64,000 nt of DNA from Littorina saxatilis. Lineage: Eukaryota > Mollusca > Gastropoda > Littorinimorpha > Littorinidae. This document shows positions 34,428 through 47,700 of this stretch, piece after piece. A model generated the notes under the pieces. It saw nothing but the letters and a program-made list of their open reading frames with translations, searched no databases and was not told the DNA's origin. Position numbers and translations under genes: made by a program. Within the stretch, counting starts at the first letter, position 1, and each line of letters begins with the position of its first letter. Location: positions 105,583,309 to 105,647,308 of the forward strand of contig NC_090245.1 of the NCBI RefSeq assembly GCF_037325665.1, written 5' to 3'.

Positions 34428-35272
34428 GGTTATGCGACACTACCGCGAGCGTCACTACCGCGTGTCACACTACGGCGAGTACGACACCACCGCGTGTAAC
34501 ACTACCGCGTGTCACACTACCGCGAGTACGACACTACCGCGAGTATAACACTGCCGCGTGTCACACTACCGCGCGTACCACAACCGCGAGTACCATAACC
34601 GTAGAGAGAACGCATGCAAACTTACTTCTTGTGAGTTTGTGTTCTAACGGCTTTGATTGGAAGCAACCCATTCTATATGTATTCTGATAGTGTGTTCTGA
34701 TCGTTTTGAGTTCTTGGTTAGCATGACAAACATTGAATTAGTGTTCAGAGAACAGACCAGGCCTTTTTGTTTTATATTTCAAGGAAACATTTCAACCTTT
34801 GCCTTCAGCCATGGAAGTCATAAAATGACACGCGGTAATGTTATACTCGCGGTAGTGTGACACGCGGTAGTGTTATACTCGCGGTAGTGTCGTACTCGCG
34901 GTAGTGTCGTACTCGCGGTAAGTTCTGTTTCCGTACCCGCGACAGCGGCAGCGACAAAAGAAAACGCGCGCAAACGCGTGACGTGTTTCCGTACTTGCGT
35001 TTTAAACATGCGGTAAAATCTGTAAACTCCCGCGTTGCCGCGCGACAACGCGAAAAAATCGCTCCAGGACCCTTTCAAAAAAATCGCGTCGCTTGCCGCT
35101 TGTCGCGCCGCTAACGCGTCGCGCGTGTGGAAACACTCCTGGTCATTTTCTATGTGCTTGATTTTCGTCGCACCGCTGGAAAAACGCTATCGCGGGTACG
35201 GAAACACAACTTTAGTGTGAGACGCGGTAGTGGTACTCGCGGTAGTGACGCTCGCGGTAGTGACCAGCACCC
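34428..35272. mobile_element. 845-bp element with CACTACCGCG arrays
   Basis: GATCACTCC is duplicated at 34419-34427 and 35273-35281 (9 bp). Both ends carry tandem CACTACCGCG motifs facing inward: many at 34437-34600, and reverse ones at 34828-34920 and 35215-35262. Terminal repeats share CACTACCGCGAGCGTCAC. The middle (34930-35210) is CG-rich and has no convincing ORF. The 9-bp duplication suggests a Mutator-like MITE. Confidence 0.75.
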
Positions 35273-35333
35273 GATCACTCCACATAAACGCTGGTTCTGG
35301 TTGCATTGTGCCGCTGACATACAGCTAATAGGA

Positions 35334-35643
35334 TTTTTACACCCCCGGTATAGGGGTGTGTATAGGTTTCACTCGATGTGTTTGTGTTCGCAAGTAGATC
35401 TCAAGAATGAACGGACCGAAACTTGGTGAACAGGTTCTATACATTCCCGAGACGGTCCTTACAAAAATTGGGACCAGTCAAACACACGGTTAGGGAGTTA
35501 TTGGTGGATTAAAATTATACAAGGCCTGGTATAGACGGACACCCCCGTTGGTCAAAGGGAAATAACCATTCTCACTGCCACCAACTGAGAAGGTTATTTC
35601 CCTTTGACGGGGGTGTAGTTCCTATCGGAGGAATTTCTTGTTT
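35334..35643. repeat. Interspersed repeat, ACACCCCCGGTATAGG type
   Basis: Starts ACACCCCCGGTATAGGGGTG and ends GGAATTTCTTGTTTT. It includes GTCAAAGGGAAATAACC and its inverse within 60 bp, an internal hairpin. The TTCTTGTTTT end is shared with the AAGGTCA-rich repeats. Confidence 0.55.
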
Positions 35644-35709
35644 TAATCCTTTTGTGGTATTGCTGATGATGCTGAACATGTATTTTACTAGTTTACCAAT
35701 ATGTATCTT

Positions 35710-35824
35710 TGACCCTGATAGCCTACGAAAACGGAGCAATCATGGCCCAACATTGGCCCAATGCTGAATTTATTGGCGCGGTGTTGAGCCTTAGTCGGGC
35801 CGTTGTCGTAGGCTGTCAGGGTTT
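35710..35824. repeat. Short palindromic element
   Basis: Inverted ends ACCCTGATAGCCTACGAAAACGG and its counterpart (CCGTTGTCGTAGGCTGTCAGGGT) enclose about 70 bp with TGGCCCAACATTGGCCCAA. The predicted transcript would fold into a hairpin. Confidence 0.55.
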
Positions 35825-36224
35825 ATGTAGCCTTGTTCCATTGTATTCTGACTGTCATAAAGTAATTAATTTTAAGAGAAAGCAGTCATGAACACAAGGA
35901 GCTGGGAAAAGTTGCCTCTTACAACAAGCATGGATAAAGACACATACTTGACACAGGCAAGTACTCTTTTTTTTTTCCAATCACCACTAGAAGTCCCTGG
36001 GCAGCATTTTGCTCTGAAAACTGAATCTCACATACGACAGGTGGATCTTTTATTTTAAAAATGTGCCAAATTGCATATCTCCAAGGCCGTAAGACTAAGA
36101 GTAGATATTGGGAAGGCCAGTTCAAGAAGGTGTGGGTGGATCAACACATAATTTGCTGGTATACTGGGAACCGTCCCAGAGATAAATAATGTTATATATT
36201 ATTTGTGGCATAAACTAATAAAGT

Positions 36225-36310
<86 letters not shown>

Positions 36311-36322
36311 TACACACACATA
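36225..36322. repeat. (CT)n(CA)n microsatellite
   Basis: Inner end of the right arm of the fold-back element, mirroring 34284-34404. Confidence 0.9.
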
Positions 36323-37146
36323 CTGATGTCATCTGACTTACTTGGTATCACAAAAGGTGCTGCCTTGCCGGTTGTTGCTGAAAAATAACTCCGAGACAAT
36401 TAGATTCAATGAATACAATGATACAAGTAACCGGCAAGTCATAAATCCAAGAAGGTGTGGGGACCGACACAAAATAGGCTGGTTGTGGGGTCCGTCACAG
36501 AGAAATTAGGTTGAAAGTGGGGTCCGACACAGAAAGTGGGGACCGACACAATGAATTATGGGAACCGTCACGCCTACGTCACAAAAGTGTGTGGGGACCG
36601 AACACAGCCAATTTCACTGACTACTTTTGTTGTTTTTATTATTACGGCTGTTTGGATGGCCCTACAATCTTGAAACTTGGGCTGTCTGCTACAGACATGT
36701 TGAACTTTTTGCTGGACCAACGACAGTTCCAAGCAGGCATTTTTTGGTAGGATATTTCTTGCCGATGCTACGAATTATGCAGTTTTGCAGTAAAGTGGAA
36801 GGCATTCTACCTAATAACGGCTAAAATATCAAAAACCTTCAATCCAACAGCACCTAGGCATGTAGTGTAAACACTCACAGATCTAACAAGACCATTCTCA
36901 GAGAGCAACATTGCGTAATACTACCATAAATGGATGTTTTGTCCGCGAATTTTGGCGTGTGGGAACCGAGTGGGAACCGAACACAAAGGGTCAGGGCACC
37001 GAACACAGAGCGTAGGGGAACCGTCACAGTGTCACCGGTGTGATAGTGCTATATGTTTTATGTAAAATCAATGTCTTGTTTGTATTATTGTTATGTACCA
37101 CCCCTGAATTTCTCTATGAGATAATAAAGTATTCTTATTCTTATTC

Positions 37147-37540
37147 TTATTAATGCCTACCCCAAGCCGTGACAACTGTCGAACTGATGCTTGGAAATTG
37201 TGTGGAAGAGTACACCTCTCTATTTCTCTCCAATGCTCTTCCTCCTGACATGCAGTGACACCGGACACCCCACAGAGTTAGCCAGCTACCCCTCCAACCC
37301 CCCCCCCCCTCCCTCTCTCTCACTCCCTCCAGCCATGTACTGTATGGGGCTGTGGCCAGAGAGGCTGCACTGTTCACTCAGAGCAAAACCAGTTGACTGT
37401 GTCGTAACTTTTGACAAAGCAAGACAACTGAAGGGTTCATAGATTAGGCAACCGGTCAAGGCTGAGGGGAAACAATAGTATCTTGTCAATGAAAGAGGTT
37501 ACACACAGACACACGATGCTGAGAACTGTGGCCGGTTTTT
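37147..37540. repeat. Segment R, piece 3 of 3
   Basis: Matches 57001-57338 plus 58002-58028 (CCCCAAGCCGTGACAA to GTTACACACAG). It lacks the dimeric MITE and the LTR element found in the 56.6-kb copy, so it preserves the empty sites for both. Confidence 0.8.
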
Positions 37541-38720
37541 CACTCTCTTTCGCTCAGGACCGGTGTGACGTTTTCATCTTTCGCCGTGTTGATATTTCGC
37601 TTCTCGGCCTCGTTGATCTAGCATAAACTCTACACTGAACAAAAAAACACACCCTACGATAGTACTGATGAGCGACCTTGTGTACCTTACATTCATAGGG
37701 CCAAATTTGTCCAACCAATTTGTTTTATTTAACTTAGAAATTTGATTCATCCTAAAATGTTTCCTTCTTACCAAACACTGTACTGTAGTTTCTTTGTTCT
37801 TACTCAAGGGACGTAACCACTCAGTGCACGTTTTCGAAGAATTCGATTTTGGGGTTGAAATCTATTAAATTTTACCACCAATTTTCTTCACATCCAAGAA
37901 ACTGACATGCTTTTCGTCCTTAAATAATTTCACTTCTAAATTTGACCAGGAAACAACATTTCAGTCTTGAGTATATGTCGAGGGGGAAATATGTACACAG
38001 GCGAAAGATGAAATCGTGGCATCTTCCCTTGACCATGTACTCCACTCCTGACCAAAACTACACCCCCCCCCCCCCCCCCCCCCCTGATGGGTACGTGACG
38101 TGCACTCAAGTTATCAGTGCCTGTCATATCACGCCATTGCGGCTGTGATCTTTGTACCAAGAGCCGGACTGCTCTGTTATCGATTTTGTTGTGGTGAAAA
38201 TTTGACCATGGTCTGTCCGTACATTGGAGGTATGACCTGCTGTTGGGACCAAAAATGAGTGTCCGCGTCCACGTTTTGCAGGTGTCCGTTTAAGGGGGGC
38301 AAATATAGAAGGAAAACACTCCGTGCCGAGCAAATGTGTTCGTACATGTCAGGTGTCCGCTCACGCCGGGGGCGTACATTGCAGGGACTGTTGTACGAAT
38401 GAACTAATAAAAAGCTGTTTAATCGAGTTTTTTTTCCAAAGTCAGTGTGGCGCCTGCGCAAAACCAATGCGCATAAGAAACGGCGTCTGCAGTATCAAAA
38501 CCTGAGATGATCAAAGCATCGACGCAAAAACTGTCATTTTGTAAGTTTGGAACAACAAATCAAGGTCAGAACAGTTATATAATCGCTATTGTATTTTCAG
38601 CGTAGAGGTCCGATATTTAGACTCGAACAAGTATAACTTATGATGCGACTCGTCTTCGACGGACTCGTCGGCATTATAGTGAATATACTTGTCTCGTCTA
38701 AATATCGGACCCTATTGCTA
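37541..38720. other. Intergenic, nothing firm
   Basis: Has a (C)n run at 38064-38084 and a phrase GCAGGTGTCCG or GTCAGGTGTCCG around 38278-38350 that also occurs at 29575, perhaps ends of a CAGTCCCT-type MITE. No exon recognised. Confidence 0.35.
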
Positions 38721-38721
38721 A

Positions 38722-39017
38722 GGCCAAAAAAAAAAATAGGTGTGGTTACGGTAACATAGCCAAAAAAAATAGGGTAGGTAGGTAGGCAATCACTTTTTTT
38801 TTTTTTTTTACTTTTTTTTCTAATGTGTACAAATTAAACCTACTTGACAGGGAAATAAGTGTGCGACTCGGGCGCTTTCGCTTTCATTGCGTTTTTTGCA
38901 CTCGTTTTATTTTTTTATTTTTTTTTTTTGGACAAATGTAATAAAAAGTTATAGGATCGGCCCCTAAAAATAGGGTAGGTCGGGTTACCGTAACCACACC
39001 TATTTTTTTTTTAGGCC
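38722..39017. mobile_element. PIF/Harbinger-like MITE, copy 2, intact
   Basis: Starts GGCC plus an A-run and GGTGTGGTTACGGTAAC and ends with the inverse; TAA is duplicated at 38719-38721 and 39018-39020. It is the uninterrupted reference for copy 1 and lies about 460 bp upstream of the hexosaminidase ATG. Confidence 0.8.
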
Positions 39018-39431
39018 TAAGCTGAAAACACAATAGCTGTTAATATTCTCATCCATCACACAGCAGCCAGGCTGCATAGTTTTTTAAGGCCGCATTTTCG
39101 GGGATTGTTGACCCTTTGTGCCAACCATAGCTAGGATTTTGCGAGAGTAGCCGAACGTGCCTGTGGGAGGTTCTTGATCTTGATCTTGATATGTTACGCC
39201 ATAGATATCCCTTGACAGACATGTATCTCTATGGTTACGCCAACAGGTCCCAAGCTTGGGAATATACCCCGTTGGCGGAGTTTGGGGAGAGCACTTGGTG
39301 TTTTAGTCAGCGGTTGGCAGTTTTCCTCTGAATTCGTTGACCGTTGACGACTGGATCGTGTTGTCATCAAGGTTGTTCCAGTCAATAACTGTTCTTGTGA
39401 AAAAAGAATACTTGTACACTGGTGTTTTAGT

Positions 39432-39463
39432 TCACGTGATTTTCTGTTTGCATGGTCACATGA
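39432..39463 (+). promoter_or_regulatory. Two CLEAR-like E-boxes
   Basis: TCACGTGA at 39432-39439 and TCACATGA at 39456-39463, 17-49 bp before the ATG at 39481. TCACGTGA is the core of the CLEAR element bound by TFEB/MITF-family factors in front of lysosomal genes; the second site is a one-base variant. Position and gene type fit; binding is inferred. Confidence 0.55.
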
Positions 39464-39480
39464 CATCTAACTTTTCCAAA

Positions 39481-42400
39481 ATGGTGGAAGGATCAAGGAA
39501 GATGGTTTCGCTTCTCTTTGTTTTGTCTCTGTTTTCTGCATTGTCTGCCGCAAAACTCTCTGTGACACCCACAAAGGGTGTACCGTGGCCAATGCCTATG
39601 GACTACAAAACTACCGGCAAGCAGAACACTGTTGATGCTGCCAGTTTTCGTTTTACTACTCGAAGTGTTGAGTGCGACATTTTGCTGGATGCATACGTTC
39701 GCTACAGAGAAGCGATCTTTGGGCGAAATGCCGACAGATTCCATGCCATGCGTCAAAGGTAAACTGTAAATGTTAGTTACTGTAGTAAGGATATATATAA
39801 AACTTCGCAATCCGAGTGTACAGTATGTATTGCTTTTTTACAACCTGTTTAAATTTTAGCTTTTTTTTTATTTAGGCCAAAAAAAAAATAGGTCTGTTTA
39901 CGGTAACATAGGGTGAAAAAATAGGGTCGGTAGGTCGGCTTTTTTTCTCTTTTTTTTTCCTTTTTTTTCTCTTTTTTTCTTCTCCCCTCTCTATGATGTT
40001 TCACAGTTCATTTCTTCTCATCAATCCCTGTTTTTGCCCAACATAACTATAAACAGTACTTTGAGCTTACCTCCCTTCTGTCGTCTGCTGTTTGAGCGCA
40101 AACAGCTCTATTTTGGATGCGGTTTTTTTTGGTGTTTTTTTTCAGACGATCCAAAAAAAAGATTAGGGTTGGGCCTAAAAACTAGGGTCGGTCGGGTTAC
40201 CGTAAACAGACCTATTTTATTTTTGGCCTTAGACATTCAGTGGGCATAAAACATTTGCTCCAGAATTAATTCTGATTTTTTTGGTAAGTGATTTAACCTT
40301 TCTTCAACCAGTATTGAAGAATGACATAGGTTTTGTCTTTCTTGGGATATTGCAGTCCCAAGTTTGTGCAGATGTTCAGCCAGGAGGGAGATATCGGCGA
40401 AGTGTCTGTGGATGTGTCCAAACCTTGTCAGGGCTCCTACCCAAGCCTGGAGTCAGATGAGTCCTGTAAGTCAGAAAAAGAGTTATTTAAATTTGAAGTC
40501 ACTGACCTCTTTCTTCAGTTTTACTGTCTGTCAAGGCTGTTATTATTATTATCTGTAGTACAAGTAGTAGTTATCAGACTAGCAGCTCGAAGAGGCCTCG
40601 TGGCCTAAAACTAATAGTAAAAGTATAAGATATTCCATTTCATGATATTGATCATGACTGGTTTACATTCAGTTGGAGTTGTGTTTTGTTAATTATCATT
40701 CAATAAATTTAACACATTCTTTTCATAATTGTTGGGACTTGTTCCAGAGATTTTTTGTATGATTTGAAAAGAAAACTTAACGGCAAAAGTAAGCCGGAAG
40801 CTTTTCTTTGGTGGAGCGTACAAAAATGTGCTAGAGTATGCCTTTTTACATTTATTTTATCATATGTTCAAGTATGCTTCAGATGGTGTACTGATGAAGC
40901 TCCTGGATAGATTACATATATATCTTTATAAGATAAAACAAAGTGTGTTTTCAATTTCAGGCCATGGTTTTTTGTTTTTTTTAACAGATCAGTTACCTCA
41001 TCAACTTTTTCAATAAAATACAGAAATACTTAATATATGAATACGATGTGCATGTACGTGTCTGGACAAGGAGCACATGTGGATTATTTGTTGCATTAAA
41101 ATCAAGAGTATTCACTTGTTCCTAACCCATACAAACCTGACAGTCTGAAATCGGGGGGTCTTAAATCGGGGGGTCTTAAAAGGGGGGTTCCACTGTATCT
41201 TCTGATAGTGATGGTTTTGTTCCAGATTCACTGAGTGTGGCTAATGGCCAGGTCATGATCTCAGCACAAGAAGTGTGGGGGGCGCTGTGGGGACTGGAGA
41301 CGTTCGTTCAGCTTGTCTACAAATCTGACACAGGGGAGGTAAGTGATTTTCAGTGGAGCACGCAAGAAGTTAAAAATAGTGAGTTGGCGTGTGGTAGTCG
41401 CAGATTTTGCTGTGTGTGTGTGTGTGTAGTCGTATGTATATGCTGTGCCAAATTGAAATTGCAGATTTCGAGGAATCGGCAACATTGTTGCCCATTTCAA
41501 GTAATCAGCAAAACGCTGCCTATTTCACGAAATCAGCAGCCAGTCCAAAACTTAGCGCTTGCATTGCTTTATCTCCCTATCATGGTTTTTATGGTCTTTG
41601 TTGGTCAGTACATAACTCTGAAAATGCACCCTAAAAATACACTTCCTGCGGTAACTTGCCATAACATCAATTATTGCGATATATTTTAGTTATTCATGAG
41701 TGGGTGGGTGGAGGGGATGGGCTAGTTCTAATTATGCATTAGATTATAAAATTGTATTCTGTGTAGACCCCTCCACCAGCATCTTAGACCACTCTTTGTA
41801 CATTTTCTTTTAATAGATGATTGTCATTTGTTTTACCTCATGTCTGCCCTGCGTGTGATGGTGTGATCGTGACTGCTGTAGTGTGGGCGTGTGTGTGTTG
41901 GTGTGTATGTCAGTGTATGTGTGGGCGTGTGTGTGTGTGTGTCAGTGTGTGTGTGGGTGTGTGTGTGTGTGTGCGTGATTTTACCAACACTACGCTAAAT
42001 TCCTTGTGCTTTAAATGTTTTTTAATGTCACTTGGCTCAATAAATACTGTATTCTGTATTCTGTATTCTGTATCTATTCATTCAAGCAAGTAGTTGTTTG
42101 TGTGTGGTGATACTGATACCCTAGGAATATGAGAACTTAAAAACCCAAAATTGGCTGCCGACTTTGCGAGATAAGCAAGTTTTAGAAGCCTTTGTGCATA
42201 ATCGGCAAAATGCTGCTGTTTTTGCAAAATGGGCAGCGTTTTGCCGATTATGCAAAATGGGCAAAAATGTTGCTGATTCTGCGAATTCAGCAATTCGGTG
42301 AACTGGGCACAACGTATATGTGTGAATGTGTGTTTGTTCATGCATATATTTTGAGTTTGTGTTGCTGGCTGTGCACAACTAAGATGTTTGTAACACAAGA

Positions 42401-43777
42401 CGTTTGAAACCTCGTGGTATTTACAAGCACACAAAAATTGAAGAATGGGGCAAAACAGTTAACAATAAGGCCCCCGCCAAAAAATAGTCTGTTTACGGTA
42501 TCCCGACCGACCCTATTTTTTCGCGCGACCCTAGACTTTTTTTTTGGCATTTGGGAAAAGAAAAAAAGTCTTTATTTTTTGGCAAAATAACTTAAAAATA
42601 TGTTTTTTTGGAGAAAAAAAAAATCCTGACCTACCGACCCTATTTTTTTGGCCTATGTTACCGTAAACAGACTTTTGGTTTGTTTTGGCCTAACAGAAGT
42701 GTGGATAATTAAGCAGCACATGATATGAACTCCACGCTTGTTGCAGTATGTGGTGAACGACACAATCATCTCTGACAAGCCTCGCTTTGCCCACCGTGGT
42801 TTGCTGCTGGACACATCACGCCACTTCTTATCCACAAGAATTCTCCTCCGCAACCTGGTGAGACAAGTCTTAATTGTACAGTGGTGCCTGCAATTTGCAG
42901 CCCCTCTTATGAGAGAACACCTCCCAAGAAAGGACACAATCTGTAGACCCTTTGTCTATTATCTTTGGCAAAATTTACTTGTCAGGACAGACCACCTGCA
43001 ATGTAAGGACAGTTTCGGCTGTTCCCCAGGGTGTCTTCTCATTGCAGGTGCAATTGTAATTTGTCCTGAATTATTTGTGGAGTTGTCATTAACAATGAAA
43101 GCACCCCCCGCGGGTTAGGGGGAGTCCCATATTGGTTGGGACGAGAAAGAATTTACCCGATGCTAACCAGCATGTCGTAAGAGGCGACTAACAGGTTCTG
43201 TTTCTCCTTTTACCCTTGTTAAGCGTTTCTTGTATAGAATATAGTCAATGTTTGTAAAGATTTTAGTCAAGCAGTATGTAAGAAATGTTACGTCCTTTGT
43301 ACTGGAAACTTGCATTCTCCCAGTAAGGTCATATATTGTACTACGTTGCAAGCCCCTGGAGCAATTTTTTGATTAGTGCTTTTGTGAACAAGAAACAATT
43401 AACAAGTGGCTCTATCCCATCTCCCCCCTTTCCCCTATCCCATCTCCCCCCTTCCCCCGTCGCGATATAACCTTGAATGGTTGAAAACGACGTTAAACAC
43501 CAAATAAAGAAAGAAAGAAAGAACAATGAAAGCAGTAGGACAATTTTTTTTCTTTAAATAGAGTAGAAGATTGTTTCTGCACTTTTGTGTTTTGGGTGTT
43601 GATTCTGCAAACAGGCTTACACTTTTCTATTTACAGTTTTTCTTTAAACATGAATGACTGATATTTGGATGTGGCCTTCTTTGAGTGTTGTTTATACTTT
43701 GGTGATTGCTGGTGACTAGTTCTCCTCTCCTGTGTGGTTTATCATTCAAGTATAAAGTCGGTTTGTGTGTGTGTGCA

Positions 43778-43847
<70 letters not shown>

Positions 43848-44374
43848 GTTTAGAGGTAAACATTTATTTTCTTATATTTAATAGAATTATGTTTATCCGT
43901 TTGCAGGACGCTATGGCCCAGAACAAACTGAATGTGTTTCATTGGCACATTGTAGATGACCAGTCTTTCCCCTATGAGAGCATGGCTTTTCCTGAGCTTA
44001 GCAACAAGGTATCATACTTATTCAACTTATTCTTATGTGGTAAAAGACTTTTTCAGTTTTGTTTTCTTTTTGTTTTGGGTTGATCTTTAAAGCAAATTTG
44101 TTTCATTACATTTTAAGATAACCTTTTCAAGCTTAGTGCTGAAATAAGGTGCATCTGTTTTCTTTTTCTCCTTTCTCTTCGTCGTCTTCTTCTCATCTTT
44201 CCCCTTTGTCATCTTCTTCTCATCTTTCCCCTTTGTCATTGTTAAACACATAAGATCAAGATTTACACAGAAGCACATTTTCTACTGCCTTAACTCTTAC
44301 CAGTTCGCTCCCTTGCCCATCGTAAGCAAGCTTACGATGCCCCCCCTGTAGTTTTCCACTGACCAATTATCTAA

Positions 44375-44406
<32 letters not shown>

Positions 44407-44719
44407 TTGGATGGGTCGGACAGTGGATAAACTCATATTTAAGACACACTTTATGACTGAAACAAGCTGGGTTTTTGTTATAAGTTAGTTATAGAAATGC
44501 ATTATTAGGCACAAAAAAAGAAAAAAGTCTGTTAACGGTAACATAGGCCAAAAAAAAAGGGTCGGTAGGTCGGGACTTTTTTTTAATTTTTTTTTTATTT
44601 CCCCAAAACATATTTTTAAGTTATTTTGCCAAAAAACAAAGCCCTTTTTTTTTCAAATTTTTCTTTTTTTTTCCAATTTTTTTTTTTTCAAATTTTGTTT
44701 TTTTTCAAATTTTTTTTTT

Positions 44720-44758
<39 letters not shown>

Positions 44759-47700
44759 AAATGCCAAACAAAAGTCTAGGGTCGCGCGAAAAAATAGGGT
44801 CAGTCAGGATACCGTAAACAGAATATTTTTTTGGGGGGGGCCTTAGGCATGAAACGTCCAACTTTGAAATTTGGGTTGGGGTATTCAGGTGACAATAACT
44901 TTTTTGTTTATCAGCAAAACTCTATAAAACTTTGCTATGTTATGTAAAATGAATGCCCAAACAGACTAGTTAGCAGCATATCTAAAATAAACTGAACACA
45001 AAAAAAATTTCTTCTTTGTGTTTGTCACGTGTTCCAAAAAGTGGGCGTACAAATTTCAACAAAAATCATGTTGTCACCCCCATAAAATTTTTACCTTTAA
45101 AGATAGCACAATTCTCTTTGCAAATATGAAAAGCTTATTCATTTTCCTTTCATTTGATATATAACTTTCTATATTTCATTTGGAATATGACCCCAGATAG
45201 CCACTCGGCAAGTAGGCACCAACAGCACTGTAAAATATGCCCTAAAACCCCCGAACTGGTAAGAGTTAAGTATTTGTACTTTTGAAGTCTTAATATATAT
45301 ACAGTCGAACCCACCTAAAACGAACACGCTAGTTACGAATTTTGACTTATAACGTATTAGTTTTAAGTTCCCAACTGAATACCTCTTTCTTCATGCTTAA
45401 AAAAAATGCTTGAAACGAATTCTTTGTAACGAATTTATGCTTATAACGAGCACTTTTTGGATTCCCAAGCATGCATAATGTCTGTAATTTACTCACGCTT
45501 ATGACGAAATCTTTAAACTCGTCCCGAGATCGACATATCATATCATTTGCATAACGAACCCCTCTTTTAACACACACGTTTTTTATCGCCCCAGAGCCGC
45601 TTTGTCTCTAAAAGTCACAAGGCTACAAGGATCTGCGTGTGAGGCGAGATCAAAGGCAGGTCCATTGTGATGGCTGGGTGGCCTTCTTTATAGACACTGA
45701 CCTTCTTCCTAGGGGTCATTGACCCAGTTTTAGCTATGAGAGGTGGTTCCCCTTTCATATGAGAGAGGAAACACTTCCTGCACCCGGGTCAGTGACCGAG
45801 TTTAACCTATGGGGATTAACCTATGGGGCGGTCTCTTTGATGTCTCGAGAGGAAACTTGGCCAGGGTAGTACATGCACCAGAACTGGTGGGCACCATGAA
45901 ATCAGAGATTGATCAGAATGTACATGTACATGCTTTTACACGACTTTTCAAATTTTACTTCTAAAATTGTGACAGTAAAAAAATCAATCAATTCTCTTAA
46001 TGCGAATTTCGGTTAAGACAAACTTATTTCCCGATCCCCAGTGATTCGTCTTAAACGAGTTCGACTGTATATATATATTTTTTTTAGACAGTCAATCTTT
46101 GTCCCCCCTTTCTTTTTTACATCCATTCTCTTGGGTACTTGCATTCAGAGTTTTTGTATTGTGAAGCAGTGAATGTTTTGGAGAATGTAGTAAAATTAAT
46201 TGAGGGCAATGTAATCTTCATAACTGTGTCGATATCTGCCTTTCTCTTGCAGGGATCGTATTTCCCAGAGTCCCAAGTCTACACGCCTACAGATGTTGCA
46301 GAAGTCATTGAGTTTGCTCGTCTTAGAGGAATCAGGGTGGTGGCAGAGTTTGATTCACCAGGTGTGTTGCTTAATTCTGGATATTTCTTTAAACAGTGAG
46401 ACCTCCCCCCGCACCCCCCCCCCCACCCCTCCTTCCCATTTTGTCTTTATTCTAGGACTGCACTCGATTGAAGACATACCCCTTCCAGGCACCTGCTTGC
46501 TAACATTTTTTGTTCATAACCACTGTACGTAGAGTTAACACTCTCTCCCATTTTAAACTCCTACTTTAGACCTAACATGGTTATTCTTGTACCAGGCACA
46601 CCTCTCGGGTAGAGAGCAGTAAATATGTAAATGTACAAGCACTGAGAGTAACAGATTTCTTATCACTCATTTTTGAACAGGTCACACTCAGTCGTGGGGT
46701 TTAGGCCAGAAGGGCTTTTTGACGGAGTGCTACAGTGGGGAAAAACCTGACGGATCGTACGGCCCTGCGGATCCCACCCTCAACACCACCTTCCCCTTCC
46801 TCAAGCAGTTCTTCGCTGAGGTGGCGTCCGTCTTCCCTGACCAGTACATCCACCTGGGTGGGGACGAAGTCAGCTTCACCTGCTGGTCAGTACCTGTATA
46901 TTCTTCTTCTTCTTCTTCTTCTTCTTCTTCTTCTTCTTCTTCTTCTTCTGCGTTCATGGGCTGAAACTCCCATGTACACATGTGTTTTTTGCATGAGTGT
47001 TTTTACGTGTATGACCGTTTTTAATCCGCCATTTAGGCAGCCATACGCCGCTTTTGGGGGACCTGTGCATTCAAATTCAGATCTCAAGGTTTCACATCAG
47101 AACAACGAGTGTCTTGTCTCTCCTTTGGGATTAGCACATTTAAGAAACGAAAGTTCTGACATCACTGCATGTTGACACAGCAAGACGTTTTTACATTTCT
47201 CTTAATTGTTTTTGAAGAAAATGCTGATCCGTGTTAGCAAATCCTGTTGTAATAATACATATAAGAGGGATATGAGAAAGAGAATACAGTAGTCCCTTCC
47301 ATTTCCGGCCCTTTCGTGGGCGTGAACCTACCCGGAGCGGCCAGCTTTCCCATGACTAATGAGTTTTCCTTCTATAATTGACTCTTAATGGCCGTTAACC
47401 TGTCTGACGCGGTCAACGGTCACTGATTTTTGCCCTAACTGTGACCCTCTTACTCGACAGGAGCGGCCACTTAACGGCCACTTGTCACTTTCGCGGGCGA
47501 GCGCCTGTGGTGTGTGTGTGTGTGTGTGTTGTGTGCACAGACGGCACAGCACGAGCAGACGACATGAATACTTACGCATGCGCAAACTGTAAATACAGAC
47601 ATGCGCATACATGTACATTTACGGCAGTCACTTCCGGATCGATCACAGCTGATGTGAGTTTGAAACACTTGTTTATCTGACACTCAAATACATATATAAT

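Noticed and set aside
41237-41689. 150-codon frame starting in hexosaminidase exon 3 as a separate gene
   Set aside because: Its first 34 codons are exon 3; the rest reads through the donor into intron.
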